From Hyphomicrobiales bacterium (GTDB lineage Bacteria; Pseudomonadota; Alphaproteobacteria; Rhizobiales; Beijerinckiaceae), in NCBI GenBank assembly GCA_026400535.1, contig JAPLOU010000018.1:1-64000 (forward strand): a stretch of DNA of 64,000 nucleotides. Direction: 5' to 3'. The position numbers were made by a program, and so were the translations under genes. The notes under the pieces were generated by a model. That model saw only the letters and a program-made list of their open reading frames with translations. It was not told the DNA's origin and searched no databases. Shown here piece by piece: positions 23,843-34,844 of this stretch (its first letter is position 1; the number at the start of each line of letters is the position of its first letter).

Positions 23843-25030
23843 TTGCCAAACTCCGCCGTGATATCGTTGCCTGATCATTACGACGCGCTGGTGGCCAGCG
23901 GCGCGATCGGTCGCGACCCAGCGCAGGTCGCCCTGGTGCACCGGCTTGAAGACCTCGCGGAGGGGCTGAACCAGCTGGCGTTGGCCAGCAAGGGCCGCGC
24001 CCTGGGCTGGCTCTTTGGCAAGGCCAAGACCGAAGCAGCACCGAAAGGGCTCTATATCTGGGGTTCGGTGGGGCGCGGCAAGACCATGCTGATGGACATG
24101 TTCTTTGCCCGTGTGAGGACAACGCCGAAGCGCCGGGCGCACTTTCATGTCTTCATGGCCGATGTGCACGAGCGCATCCATGCCTTCCGCCAGAAGGTGA
24201 AACTGGGCGAGATCAAGGATGGCGACCCGATCGGCCCGACCGCGAGGGCCATCGCCGCGGAGACGAAGCTGCTGTGCTTCGACGAATTCGCGGTCACCGA
24301 CATCGCCGATGCCATGATCCTTGGCCGCCTGTTCTCGGCGCTGTTCGCGGAGGGCGTCATTCTGGTGGCGACATCGAATGTTGAGCCTGTCCATCTGTAT
24401 GAAGGCGGGCTGAACCGGAGCCTGTTCCTGCCCTTCATCGCGGAGTTGTCAGCGCGCGTCGATGTGGTGAGACTTGATGCGCGCACCGATTTTCGCCTCG
24501 AAAAACTTGCCGGAAGCCCGGTTTACCACAGGCCCCTGGGGCCTGGCGCCCTGGCGGCGATGGATACGGCCTTCCTCAGGCTGACCGGACAGGCGCGGGG
24601 CGACGCCGTCACGCTCGAGGTGAAGGGTCATCGGCTTGCGATCGCCGAGGCCGCGTTCGGGGTGGCGCGCGCGACGTTTCAGGATCTGTGCGGCAGAGCC
24701 TATGGCGCGCAGGACTACGGCGAGTTGGCCCGGCGGTTTCACACGCTTCTGCTTGATGATGTGCCGGTCCTCAGCTTCGAGAACCGCAATGAGGCCCGAC
24801 GGTTCATCATCCTGATCGACACGCTCTACGACAGCCGCGTCAAGCTGATCATCTCGGCCGCAGCCGAACCGCATCAGCTCTACGCCGCCGACGATGGCGC
24901 AGAGGCGTTCGCCTTCGACCGCACCGCGTCGCGGCTGATCGAAATGCGCGGCAGCGACTATCTTGCATTGGCCCACGGCCGGCCGGGCGCCGCTGCGGGC
25001 AGCAGCACGACGGGACTGGTCGAAACCTGA
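23843..25030 (+). CDS. zapE: AFG1-family P-loop ATPase, cell division protein ZapE
   Basis: A 395-residue ATPase of the AFG1/ZapE family; in E. coli ZapE modulates the Z-ring late in division, and mitochondrial relatives act in protein quality control. Walker A is GSVGRGKT at 74-81 (Lys80), followed by MLMDMFF; Walker B is LLCFDEFAVTDIADAM near 142-157. The region VILVATSNVEP.. and LYEGGLNRSLFLPFI near 185-200 are family hallmarks. Alternative starts (TTG) make the first residues uncertain. Its stop overlaps the start of the TetR gene by one base (TGATG). In many alphaproteobacteria zapE stands directly before mdh-suc; here the TetR gene lies between. Confidence 0.92.
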   Translation: MPNSAVISLPDHYDALVASGAIGRDPAQVALVHRLEDLAEGLNQLALASKGRALGWLFGKAKTEAAPKGLYIWGSVGRGKTMLMDMFFARVRTTPKRRAHFHVFMADVHERIHAFRQKVKLGEIKDGDPIGPTARAIAAETKLLCFDEFAVTDIADAMILGRLFSALFAEGVILVATSNVEPVHLYEGGLNRSLFLPFIAELSARVDVVRLDARTDFRLEKLAGSPVYHRPLGPGALAAMDTAFLRLTGQARGDAVTLEVKGHRLAIAEAAFGVARATFQDLCGRAYGAQDYGELARRFHTLLLDDVPVLSFENRNEARRFIILIDTLYDSRVKLIISAAAEPHQLYAADDGAEAFAFDRTASRLIEMRGSDYLALAHGRPGAAAGSSTTGLVET

Positions 25031-25641
25031 TGGCGCCGCATCCGCCAGCCCGGGAACCAACCGACATGCGGCTGCTGGCGTTGGCCTCGGAGCATCTCAG
25101 GCTCATGGGCGCGAAGCGGCTGACGGTGGTTGCGATTGCCGAGGCGGCCGGCATGACGCATGCCAATGTCTACCGCTATTTCCCGTCGAAGGAGGCGCTG
25201 ATCGACGCTGTCGTCGATGCCTGGATCAAGTCCGTCGAGACGCGGTTGAGCGACATCGCCGACGGGCCTGATCCGTCCGACGACAAGCTGGAGCGGATGA
25301 TCCTGGCGCTGGCACGGGCGAATCGCGATGGCCTGTCCGAGAATCCCTCGCTCTATGCTGCATTCCGGGACGCCACCGTGAAGCGCAGGGCCATCACCCG
25401 GCGGCATCGGCTCAGGGTCCGCGGCCTGATCGACCGGGTGATCGAAGAGGGCGTCGCTTCGGGCGCCTTCGAGCCGCGCGACCGCGAGCAGGCCGCGGCC
25501 TTCGTGCTCGACATCTGCTTCCGCTTCACACATCCCCTTGCGGTCGAACTGGAGGCCGACGTGCCGCAATCGCAGTTCGACCAGCGACTCGGCGCCGTCG
25601 TCCGCGTGCTGCTGCGGTCGCTGGCGAGCGGGGCGATCTGA
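25030..25641 (+). CDS. TetR-family transcriptional regulator
   Basis: A 203-residue regulator with an N-terminal helix-turn-helix: LTVVAIAEAAGMTHANVYRYFPSKEAL near 38-64 is the TetR DNA-binding signature. The C-terminal part is helical with RRHRLRVRGLIDRVIEEGVASGAFEP near 120-145, the usual ligand-domain entry. An inner ATG at 25066 is an alternative start. It is coupled to zapE by a TGATG overlap, and a perfect 7-bp-arm inverted repeat lies 16 bp after its stop, so it may act on the mdh-suc promoter region or on itself. Target and ligand are unknown. Confidence 0.9.
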   Translation: MAPHPPAREPTDMRLLALASEHLRLMGAKRLTVVAIAEAAGMTHANVYRYFPSKEALIDAVVDAWIKSVETRLSDIADGPDPSDDKLERMILALARANRDGLSENPSLYAAFRDATVKRRAITRRHRLRVRGLIDRVIEEGVASGAFEPRDREQAAAFVLDICFRFTHPLAVELEADVPQSQFDQRLGAVVRVLLRSLASGAI

Positions 25642-25656
25642 AATGTCTACATAACA

Positions 25657-25675
25657 AATTACAATTAATGTAATT
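25657..25675. promoter_or_regulatory. AT-rich palindrome in the mdh upstream region
   Basis: AATTACA and TGTAATT are perfect reverse complements around ATTAA. It sits in an unusually AT-rich patch (about 25641-25740) between the TetR stop and mdh, 278 bp before the mdh ATG. It is a candidate operator for the adjacent TetR protein or part of the TCA-operon promoter; the rest of the 310-bp gap shows no gene. Confidence 0.5.
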
Positions 25676-25871
25676 CGTAACGATTTTTTTCGCGTTTACG
25701 ATGCGTTCACACTTTGCGGATGCGAATCCGCAAGTTCATGAAATTCAAGCATTTTCAATCGGTTCAGGCTGCCGTTGACGCCGCTGTTCAGGCCCATTCG
25801 GCCTGGATCGCCGGCTTGCCTCGCACATTTCCTTGAGTCACTAAGGCGCCGGTTTCGCGCACCTGTCCTAG

Positions 25872-26918
<1,047 letters not shown>

Positions 26919-27024
26919 GGTACGGGCGTAGGCCTTCGGTTGAAGGGCCCCGGATCGGCCGGTGCGCCAAGAAGCCAGTTCGTCCACCGCCAGTAGCCGC
27001 CCGTCCCATCCCAAGGAACTCGAC

Positions 27025-28218
<1,194 letters not shown>

Positions 28219-28275
28219 GACATGGAATTGGCTTGAGCGGCATTCGGTTTCTTCGGAATTTTTGTAAGTTGATTT

Positions 28276-28689
28276 GTGTTCAATGTACTAGAAAATCGTG
28301 GTTTATCGCTTTTACTGCTCTGGATTGTTGGCTTGATTGTCACCTCAACGCCGGGTTTTATTGCTCTCAGCTGTTTCGGAGATTTCAAAGGTGGGGGTTA
28401 TGATGCTGGTGGGATGGGATTGGTGATCGCTATTTCGATTGTTCCGGTCTTGTTTCTTCTGGTAATATGGACTTCAGCAATAGTCATCGTCGGAATGTTT
28501 CAAAAACAAAAGCTTAAAAACAAGAACTGCGAGTGGCCAATGTCAATCCTCATCAACAAGAACACGAAGTGCATCTGCAAGGGCATTTTCGCCCCGGCGG
28601 CTGGACTTGCTGTTCGCGTCGATAGAGCCATCGTCTTGCCACACAGCTTCACGTATCCGGCGTTCGCGGTGCGGGAGAGAACACCATGA
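28276..28689 (+). CDS. Low-GC membrane ORF fused to a partial sucD 5' end
   Basis: A 137-codon frame starting at GTG. The first 75 residues hold two clear hydrophobic helices (LSLLLLWIVGLIVTSTPGFIAL, near 10-32, and VIAISIVPVLFLLVIW, near 50-66) and a lysine-rich end FQKQKLKNKN. Base composition is far poorer in GC than in any neighbour, pointing to recent acquisition. The frame then runs without a stop into MSILINKNTKCICKGI, an evident copy of the SucD N-terminus, and ends in unrelated sequence. No family was recognised for the membrane part; superinfection-exclusion or toxin roles would be speculation. It may not be a functional gene as fused. Confidence 0.5.
   Translation: MFNVLENRGLSLLLLWIVGLIVTSTPGFIALSCFGDFKGGGYDAGGMGLVIAISIVPVLFLLVIWTSAIVIVGMFQKQKLKNKNCEWPMSILINKNTKCICKGIFAPAAGLAVRVDRAIVLPHSFTYPAFAVRERTP
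28540..28590 (+). repeat. Diverged duplicate of the sucD 5' end
   Basis: The codons from ATG 28540 give MSILINKNTKCICKGI, against [16 protein letters not shown] at the true sucD start (29006). The likeness stops abruptly after about 17 codons. The copies differ at many bases, so this is either an old duplication or the stub of a sucD gene from another strain left by recombination. Confidence 0.7.
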
Positions 28690-28750
28690 CCAAGAATATC
28701 ATATTGGCCATCGACGAGGGCGTTCTGGAGAAGGCGCGGGTGATTGCCGC
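28686..28750 (+). pseudogene. VapB-like antitoxin, N-terminal stub
   Basis: MTKNIILAIDEGVLEKARVIAA is the N-terminus of a ribbon-helix-helix VapB antitoxin (family pattern MTKNITLAIDED.L..AR..AA). After 21 codons the frame enters sequence with no antitoxin features; the rest of vapB and the start of vapC have been deleted. Confidence 0.65.
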
Positions 28751-28753
28751 CCC

Positions 28754-28987
28754 GACGAAACTGATCGCTGGATCGAGGCGCTGTCGAGCTTTCTGCTGGT
28801 CCCAGTCGACGCAGCGCTGGTGCAAACCGGCATCGTCTATGCCCGCTGCGACCAGATTATGGATGACGACGCCGCCATCATCGCCGCTGCGGAGCAGCTG
28901 GGCGCGCCGGTCCTCTGCACGGAAGACCTCAACCACGGCCAGGTTTATGGCCCGGTCAAGGTCATCAACCCCTTTAGCCCTCACTGA
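28754..28987 (+). pseudogene. VapC-type PIN-domain toxin, C-terminal fragment
   Basis: In the +1 frame relative to the vapB stub, 77 codons read DRWIEALSSFLLVPVDAALV.., then MDDDAAIIAAAEQLGAPVLCTEDLNHGQ..VKVINPF and a stop at 28985-28987. The late PIN-domain acidic residues (DDDAAII and TEDL) are present, but the N-terminal half with the first catalytic Asp is missing and there is no start codon. With the vapB stub this is a type II toxin-antitoxin pair fused by an internal deletion, lying 18 bp before sucD. Confidence 0.75.
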
Positions 28988-29005
28988 CGCCTGACAGGGA
29001 AACGT

Positions 29006-29890
29006 ATGTCCATCCTCATCGACACACACACCAAGGTCATCTGCCAGGGGTTCACCGGCAAGAATGGCACGTTCCACTCCGAGCAGGCGCTCGCCTATGG
29101 CACCAAGATGGTCGGCGGTACCTCGCCGGGCAAGGGTGGCCTGATCCATCTGGGCCTGCCCGTGTTCGACACGGTGCAGGAAGCGGTGGCCGCCACCGGT
29201 GCGACCGCGACCGTGATCTATGTGCCGCCACCGGGCGCAGCGGATGCGATCCTCGAGGCGATCGACGCGGAAGTGCCGCTTGCGGTCTGCATCACCGAGG
29301 GCATCCCGGTGACCGACATGATCAAGGTCAAGCGGGCGCTGGTCGGCTCCAAGACACGCCTGATCGGACCGAACTGCCCGGGCGTCGTCACCGCAGGCGA
29401 AAGCAAGATCGGCATCATGCCGGCCAACATCTTCAAGCCCGGCTCGGTCGGCATCGTCTCGCGCTCCGGCACCCTGACCTATGAGGCCGTCTTCCAGACC
29501 ACGCGCGAAGGCCTCGGCCAGACCACGGCGGTCGGAATCGGCGGCGATCCGGTCAAGGGCACCGAATACATCGACATGCTGGAGATGTTCCTCGCCGATC
29601 CAAAGACCACCTCGATCATCATGATCGGCGAGATCGGCGGCTCCGCCGAGGAAGACGCCGCCCAGTTCATCAAGGACGAGGCCAGGCACGGCCGCAAGAA
29701 GCCGATGGTCGGCTTCATCGCGGGCCGCACGGCGCCTCCGGGCCGCCGCATGGGCCATGCCGGCGCCATCATCTCGGGCGGCAAGGGCGGCGCGGAAGAC
29801 AAGATCGCGGCGATGGAAGCCGCCGGCATCCGGGTGTCGCCGTCACCGGCGCGCCTTGGAAAGACCTTGGTCGAGGTGCTGAAGGGCTGA
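29006..29890 (+). CDS. sucD: Succinyl-CoA synthetase alpha subunit
   Basis: 294 residues, full length. CoA-binding Rossmann part: [21 protein letters not shown] near 14-34; the nucleotide/CoA block [21 protein letters not shown] near 119-139; the phosphohistidine is His251 in [16 protein letters not shown]. It forms the enzyme with SucC. The gene should be cotranscribed with sucC, but the 787-bp insert in between separates the two, so either read-through or a promoter inside the insert must supply it. Confidence 0.97.
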   Translation: MSILIDTHTKVICQGFTGKNGTFHSEQALAYGTKMVGGTSPGKGGLIHLGLPVFDTVQEAVAATGATATVIYVPPPGAADAILEAIDAEVPLAVCITEGIPVTDMIKVKRALVGSKTRLIGPNCPGVVTAGESKIGIMPANIFKPGSVGIVSRSGTLTYEAVFQTTREGLGQTTAVGIGGDPVKGTEYIDMLEMFLADPKTTSIIMIGEIGGSAEEDAAQFIKDEARHGRKKPMVGFIAGRTAPPGRRMGHAGAIISGGKGGAEDKIAAMEAAGIRVSPSPARLGKTLVEVLKG

Positions 29891-29976
29891 ACTGCAACAC
29901 GCGCCGGCGGCCACTCCGGCGCACCGAAGGCGAGGGACGGGGATTTTCCCTTGCAACTGACCAGAGCCGGGTTCCC

Positions 29977-30002
29977 GTCCCGTCGCGTTCCGCGACGCCG
30001 GG
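29977..30002. repeat. Short palindromic element between sucD and sucA
   Basis: GTCGCG-TTC-CGCGAC (29982-29996) forms a tight stem, extended by outer C/G pairs on both sides. It is set in a 150-bp gap and resembles the REP-like palindromes that many Hyphomicrobiales scatter between genes. It is too close to sucA, and without a T-run, to be read as a simple terminator. Confidence 0.45.
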
Positions 30003-30043
30003 GATGACGCCGGCGCAGCGACGAAGAGATGCGGGAGATACCC

Positions 30044-33004
30044 ATGGGACGCCAGGACGCCAACGACGTGTTCGCCCAGACTTCGTTCCTCTATGGCGGC
30101 AATGCCGCCTACATCGAGGATCTGTACGCGCGCTACCAGTCGAATCCGGCATCGGTGGACGCGGATTGGCAGGCCTTCTTCGCAGCGCTCCGCGATGAGC
30201 CCGGCGACGCGGCCAAGGAGGCCCGCGGCGCATCATGGCAGAAGCCGAACTGGCCGATCCACGCCAATGGCGAGCTGATTTCGGCGCTCGACGGCAACTG
30301 GGCCGTTGTCGAGAAGGTCGTCGGCGACAAGCTCAAGGGCAAGGCCGAGGCCAAGGGCGTGCAGCTCTCGCAGGCCGACGTCCAGCAGGCGACGCGCGAT
30401 TCCGTCCGCGCGCTGATGCTGATCCGCGCCTACCGCATGCGCGGCCATCTGCATGCCGATCTCGACCCGCTCGGCATCGAGGCGAAGAAAGCCAATGAGG
30501 AGCTCGATCCCTCGTCCTACGGCTTCTCGGCGGCGGATCTCGACCGCAAGATCTTCATCGACCACGTGCTTGGCATGGAGTTCGCGACCATCCGCGAAAT
30601 GCTGGCGGTGCTCAACCGCACCTATTGCCAGACGATGGGCGTCGAGTTCATGCACATCACGGATGCGGCCCAGAAGGCCTGGATCCAGGAGCGCATCGAG
30701 GGTCCCGACAAGGAAATCGCCTTCACCAAGGAAGGCAAGCGCGCCATTCTGAACAAGCTGGTCGAGGCCGAAGGCTTCGAGAAGTTTATCGATCTCAAGT
30801 ATACCGGCACCAAGCGCTTCGGCCTCGATGGCGGTGAGGCGCTGATCCCGGCGCTCGAGCAGATCATCAAGCGGGGCGGCAATCTCGGGGTCAAGGACAT
30901 CGTCCTCGGCATGGCACATCGCGGCCGCCTGAACGTGCTGACGCAGGTGATGGGCAAGCCGCATCGCGCCCTGTTCCATGAGTTCAAGGGTGGTTCCGCC
31001 GCGCCGGACGATGTGGAAGGCTCGGGCGACGTGAAATATCACCTCGGCGCCTCGTCCGACCGCGAATTCGACAATAACAAGGTCCACCTGTCGCTGACGC
31101 CGAACCCGTCGCATCTCGAGATCGTCGATCCGGTCGTGCTCGGCAAGGTCCGTGCCAAGCAGGACCAGCATGGCGACATCGTCGAGCGCACCAAGGTGAT
31201 GCCGCTGCTGATCCATGGCGATGCGGCCTTTGCAGGGCAGGGCGTGGTGGCCGAGTGCCTCGGGCTGTCGGGGCTGAAGGGTCATCGCACGGGCGGTTCG
31301 ATCCACTTCATCATCAACAACCAGATCGGCTTCACGACCTATCCGCGCTACTCGCGCTCCTCGCCCTATCCGTCCGACGTGGCGAAGATGGTCGAAGCGC
31401 CGATCTTCCATGTGAACGGCGATGACCCCGAAGCGGTGGTGTTCGCCGCCAAGGTGGCCACCGAGTTCCGGCAGAAGTTCCATAAGCCGGTCGTGATCGA
31501 CATGTGGTGCTATCGCCGCTTCGGCCATAACGAGGGGGATGAACCGGGCTTCACCCAGCCGCTGATGTACAAGAAGATCCGCGGCCACAAGTCGACGCTC
31601 GAACTGTACGGCGCGAAGCTGATGGCGGAAGGCGTGGTGACCGAAGCCGACATCGGCGCGATGAAGGCCGAGTGGAAGAACCGCCTCGAGAACGAGTTCG
31701 AGATCGCCTCCGGTTACAAACCCAACAAGGCTGACTGGCTCGACGGCAAATGGTCCGGCCTCAAGGCCATCAAGGAGGACGCCGACGATCCGCGGGCGGG
31801 AGCGACCGGTGTGCCGGCCGCAACACTGCGCGAGATCGGCGACAGGATCACGGCGGTTCCCGCCGGGTTCACGATGCACAAGACGATCCAGCGCTTCCTC
31901 GACAACCGCAAGAAGGCGATCGAGACCGGCGAAGGCATCGACTGGGCCACCGGCGAGGCGCTGGCCTTCTCGTCGCTCATGCTCGAAGGGCATCCGGTCC
32001 GGCTCTCGGGCCAGGATTGCGAGCGCGGCACTTTCTCAAGCCGCCATTCGGTGCTGATCGATCAGGAAACAGAGGGGCGCCACACCTCCTTCAACCATAT
32101 CCGCGACGGACAGGCGCGCTACGAAGTCATCAACTCGATGCTCTCCGAGGAGGCGGTGCTGGGCTTCGAGTACGGCTACTCGCTCTCCGAACCCAACGCG
32201 CTGGTCTGCTGGGAAGCCCAGTTCGGCGACTTCGCCAATGGCGCGCAGGTCCTGTTTGACCAGTTCATCTCGTCGGGCGAGCGCAAGTGGCTGCGCATGT
32301 CGGGCCTCGTTTGCCTGTTGCCGCACGGCTATGAAGGCCAGGGACCCGAGCACTCGTCGGCCCGCCTGGAACGCTTCCTGCAGATGTGCGCCGAGGACAA
32401 CATGCAGGTGGCGAACTGCTCGACCCCCGCAAACTACTTCCACATCCTGCGCCGGCAACTGAACCGCGAGTTCCGCAAGCCGCTGATCCTGATGACGCCG
32501 AAGTCGCTGCTGCGCCACAAGCGCTGTGTCTCCGACCTGAAGGACATTGCCGAAGGCTCGACCTTCCACCGCGTGCTGTGCGACGATGCCGAGACCCGCA
32601 AGGGTGAAGCCATCAAGCTCGCCAAGGATGCCAAGATCCGGCGCGTCGTGCTGTGTACCGGCAAGGTCTACTACGACCTTTACGAGGAGCGCGAGAAGCG
32701 TGGGATCGACGACATCTACCTGTTGCGCGTCGAACAGCTCTATCCCTTCCCGCTGAAGTCGCTGGCGACCGAACTGGCCCGCTTCAAGGGAGCCGATCTG
32801 GTCTGGTGTCAGGAAGAGCCGAAGAACATGGGCTCGTGGAGCTTCGTCGAGCCCTATCTGGAATGGGTTCTGGGCCATTCGGGCGCCAAGGCCAAGCGCG
32901 TGCGCTATGTCGGTCGCCCCGCCTCCGCCGCCACCGCGACGGGCCTGATGTCCAAGCACCTGGCCCAGCTCAAGGCCTTCATGGACGAAGCCTTCGCCGC
33001 CTGA
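30044..33004 (+). CDS. sucA: 2-oxoglutarate dehydrogenase E1 component
   Basis: ThDP-dependent decarboxylase of the 2-oxoglutarate dehydrogenase complex. The ATG at 30044 (MGRQDANDVFAQTSFLYGGN) gives 986 residues, normal for alphaproteobacteria; an ATG 15 bases upstream is less likely. N-terminal peripheral segment FLYGGNAAYIEDLYARYQ; MAHRGRLNVL begins at residue 290; the ThDP/Mg loop GDAAFAGQG is at 392-400; a C-terminal transketolase-type domain contains GFEYGYSLSEPNALVCWEAQFGDF and LLPHGYEGQGPEHSSAR. It lies 153 bp after sucD, with sucB 39 bp downstream. Confidence 0.98.
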   Translation: MGRQDANDVFAQTSFLYGGNAAYIEDLYARYQSNPASVDADWQAFFAALRDEPGDAAKEARGASWQKPNWPIHANGELISALDGNWAVVEKVVGDKLKGKAEAKGVQLSQADVQQATRDSVRALMLIRAYRMRGHLHADLDPLGIEAKKANEELDPSSYGFSAADLDRKIFIDHVLGMEFATIREMLAVLNRTYCQTMGVEFMHITDAAQKAWIQERIEGPDKEIAFTKEGKRAILNKLVEAEGFEKFIDLKYTGTKRFGLDGGEALIPALEQIIKRGGNLGVKDIVLGMAHRGRLNVLTQVMGKPHRALFHEFKGGSAAPDDVEGSGDVKYHLGASSDREFDNNKVHLSLTPNPSHLEIVDPVVLGKVRAKQDQHGDIVERTKVMPLLIHGDAAFAGQGVVAECLGLSGLKGHRTGGSIHFIINNQIGFTTYPRYSRSSPYPSDVAKMVEAPIFHVNGDDPEAVVFAAKVATEFRQKFHKPVVIDMWCYRRFGHNEGDEPGFTQPLMYKKIRGHKSTLELYGAKLMAEGVVTEADIGAMKAEWKNRLENEFEIASGYKPNKADWLDGKWSGLKAIKEDADDPRAGATGVPAATLREIGDRITAVPAGFTMHKTIQRFLDNRKKAIETGEGIDWATGEALAFSSLMLEGHPVRLSGQDCERGTFSSRHSVLIDQETEGRHTSFNHIRDGQARYEVINSMLSEEAVLGFEYGYSLSEPNALVCWEAQFGDFANGAQVLFDQFISSGERKWLRMSGLVCLLPHGYEGQGPEHSSARLERFLQMCAEDNMQVANCSTPANYFHILRRQLNREFRKPLILMTPKSLLRHKRCVSDLKDIAEGSTFHRVLCDDAETRKGEAIKLAKDAKIRRVVLCTGKVYYDLYEEREKRGIDDIYLLRVEQLYPFPLKSLATELARFKGADLVWCQEEPKNMGSWSFVEPYLEWVLGHSGAKAKRVRYVGRPASAATATGLMSKHLAQLKAFMDEAFAA

Positions 33005-33043
33005 TCCCGTCTTCAATCCCACGTTGCACAAGGGCTGATTGTC

Positions 33044-34267
33044 ATGGCCACCGAAATCCGCGTCCCTACCCTCGGCGAAAGCGTCACCGAAGCCACGATC
33101 GGCAAATGGTTCAAGAAGCCCGGCGACGCCATCAGGGCGGATGAGCCGCTGGTCGAACTCGAAACCGACAAGGTGACGCTGGAGGTCAACGCGCCGGCTG
33201 CCGGCGTGCTGGGCGAAATCGTCGCCAAGGAAGGCGAGACGGTCGGGGTTGCGGCCCTGCTCGGCATGATCACCGCAGGCGGCGCGGCTGCTGCCGCAGC
33301 GCCTGCTGCCGTACAGAAGAGCGAGGCCCCGAAACCTGCTGCTCCCGCTCGTGCGCCGGCCGCTGCCGCCAAGGCGGCCGATTCAGGGCCTGCGGTGGCA
33401 CGTCTGGCTGTCGAGAGCGGCGTCAACCCTGCCTCCGTGCCTGCCACCGGCAAGGATGGCCGCGTCACCAAGGGCGACATGCTGGCGGCGATCGCCAACC
33501 CGCCGGTCGCGGCAGCCGCCGCGCCTGCGCCGATCGTGGTCCGTGCGCCGGTCGCCGTCGATGACGCCTCGCGCGAAGAGCGCGTGAAGATGACCAAGCT
33601 GCGCCAGACCATCGCGCGCCGGTTGAAGGAAGCACAGTCGAACGCGGCGATGCTGACGACCTTCAACGAGGTCGACATGACCAGCGTCATGGCGCTGCGC
33701 AACCAGTACAAGGATCTGTTCGAGAAGAAGCACGGCGTGAAGCTTGGCTTCATGGGCTTGTTCGTGAAGGCCTGCGTGCAGGCACTGAAGGAACTCCCCG
33801 CCGTCAATGGCGAGATCGACGGCACCGACATCATCTACAAGAACTACTATCATATCGGCGTCGCTGTCGGTACCGAGAAGGGGCTTGTCGTGCCGGTGGT
33901 GCGCGAGGCCGATGCGCTTGGCATCGCCGGCGTCGAAAAGACCATCGCCGATTTTGGCAGGCGCGCCCGTGATGGCGCACTGAAAATCGAGGAAATGCAG
34001 GGCGGCACCTTCACCATCTCGAATGGCGGCGTCTACGGCTCGCTGATGTCGACCCCGATCCTGAACGCGCCGCAGAGCGCCATCCTTGGCATGCACAAGA
34101 TCCAGGAGCGGCCCATGGTGGTTGGCGGGCAGATCGTGATCCGCCCGATGATGTATCTGGCGCTGAGCTACGATCACCGCATCATCGACGGCAAGGAAGC
34201 CGTGACCTTTCTCGTGCGCGTCAAGGAAAGCCTCGAGGATCCGGCGCGGCTGGTGATGGATTTGTGA
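33044..34267 (+). CDS. sucB: Dihydrolipoyllysine succinyltransferase (2-oxoglutarate dehydrogenase E2)
   Basis: 407 residues. Lipoyl domain 1-80 with the lipoylated Lys43 in ETDKVTLE; an Ala/Pro-rich linker near 85-115 and another near 150-170; the peripheral subunit-binding domain near 118-155 ([29 protein letters not shown]); and the catalytic CAT-like domain with His378 and Asp382 in [11 protein letters not shown]. Forms the complex core with SucA and the LpdA encoded downstream. A REP-like palindrome follows the stop. Confidence 0.98.
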   Translation: MATEIRVPTLGESVTEATIGKWFKKPGDAIRADEPLVELETDKVTLEVNAPAAGVLGEIVAKEGETVGVAALLGMITAGGAAAAAAPAAVQKSEAPKPAAPARAPAAAAKAADSGPAVARLAVESGVNPASVPATGKDGRVTKGDMLAAIANPPVAAAAAPAPIVVRAPVAVDDASREERVKMTKLRQTIARRLKEAQSNAAMLTTFNEVDMTSVMALRNQYKDLFEKKHGVKLGFMGLFVKACVQALKELPAVNGEIDGTDIIYKNYYHIGVAVGTEKGLVVPVVREADALGIAGVEKTIADFGRRARDGALKIEEMQGGTFTISNGGVYGSLMSTPILNAPQSAILGMHKIQERPMVVGGQIVIRPMMYLALSYDHRIIDGKEAVTFLVRVKESLEDPARLVMDL

Positions 34268-34290
34268 GCTGACCAGACGCTGCGCTCCTT

Positions 34291-34370
34291 ATCCTGAGCG
34301 GCGCGAAGGATGGAACTGCAGCGGATCCACTGTCACCAACCGGAGTTCATCCTTAGGCGCCGCTCAGGAT
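34291..34370. repeat. REP-like palindromic element after sucB
   Basis: ATCCTGAGCGGCGC (34291-34304) and GCGCCGCTCAGGAT (34357-34370) are perfect reverse complements; inside them GAAGGATG and CATCCTTA continue the pairing with small bulges, leaving a loop of about 30 bases. The wording (tcctgag..gcgaaggatg) is like intergenic palindromes common in Hyphomicrobiales genomes. It may stabilise the sucB 3' end or terminate part of the transcripts before the small membrane gene. Confidence 0.7.
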
Positions 34371-34393
34371 GAGGATTGTGGGAAGGATGCCCG

Positions 34394-34825
34394 GTGAACC
34401 GTGCGCCATTGACGTCGAAGCCACCGCGTCGCTGGCTTCTCATGCTTGTGCTCCTGATCGCCGCCCTCCTGCAGGCCGGCACCTGGGCCGGCCTCGGACC
34501 GGGCGCCTTCGTGCTGTGGGACTCGATCCACACCTTCTATTTCCAGCACAGTTACGTTGCCGGGATGCTGCCGCTCGGCATGACAGGACTGCTGTGCGTC
34601 ACCATCCTGTGCCTTGTCATCGGCAAGCTGCGCTGGGCCACCATTCCTGCTTTCGCCGCGATGATCCTGAGCTTCGTGATGCTGCCGCGCATGGGCACGA
34701 TCTCGGTGCTCAACCCGTTCATCCATCCGATGCAGCTTGTGGACTGGGGCGCGATGGCGCTGACCTGGGGCGGCTGCCTGTGGCTTTTCATTCTTGGCAA
34801 CCGCGCGGCCAGTGCGCGGCCCTGA
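34394..34825 (+). CDS. Small integral membrane protein between sucB and lpdA
   Basis: 143 residues from a GTG at 34394, chosen because GGAAGG lies 7 bases upstream; an ATG at 34376 would add six codons. Four hydrophobic helices are visible (near 15-35, 52-78, 80-98 and 120-137), with short polar loops and no enzyme motif. No family was recognised. Genes for small membrane proteins at this point of the suc-lpd cluster are common in Hyphomicrobiales, but their role is unknown. The stop is 20 bp before the lpdA start, so the two are likely cotranscribed. Confidence 0.7.
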   Translation: MNRAPLTSKPPRRWLLMLVLLIAALLQAGTWAGLGPGAFVLWDSIHTFYFQHSYVAGMLPLGMTGLLCVTILCLVIGKLRWATIPAFAAMILSFVMLPRMGTISVLNPFIHPMQLVDWGAMALTWGGCLWLFILGNRAASARP

Positions 34826-34844
34826 CGTTTCGGAGATCGACACC

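Noticed and set aside
30233-31993. Minus-strand open frame of 586 codons
   Set aside because: Antisense shadow of sucA with no family sequence.
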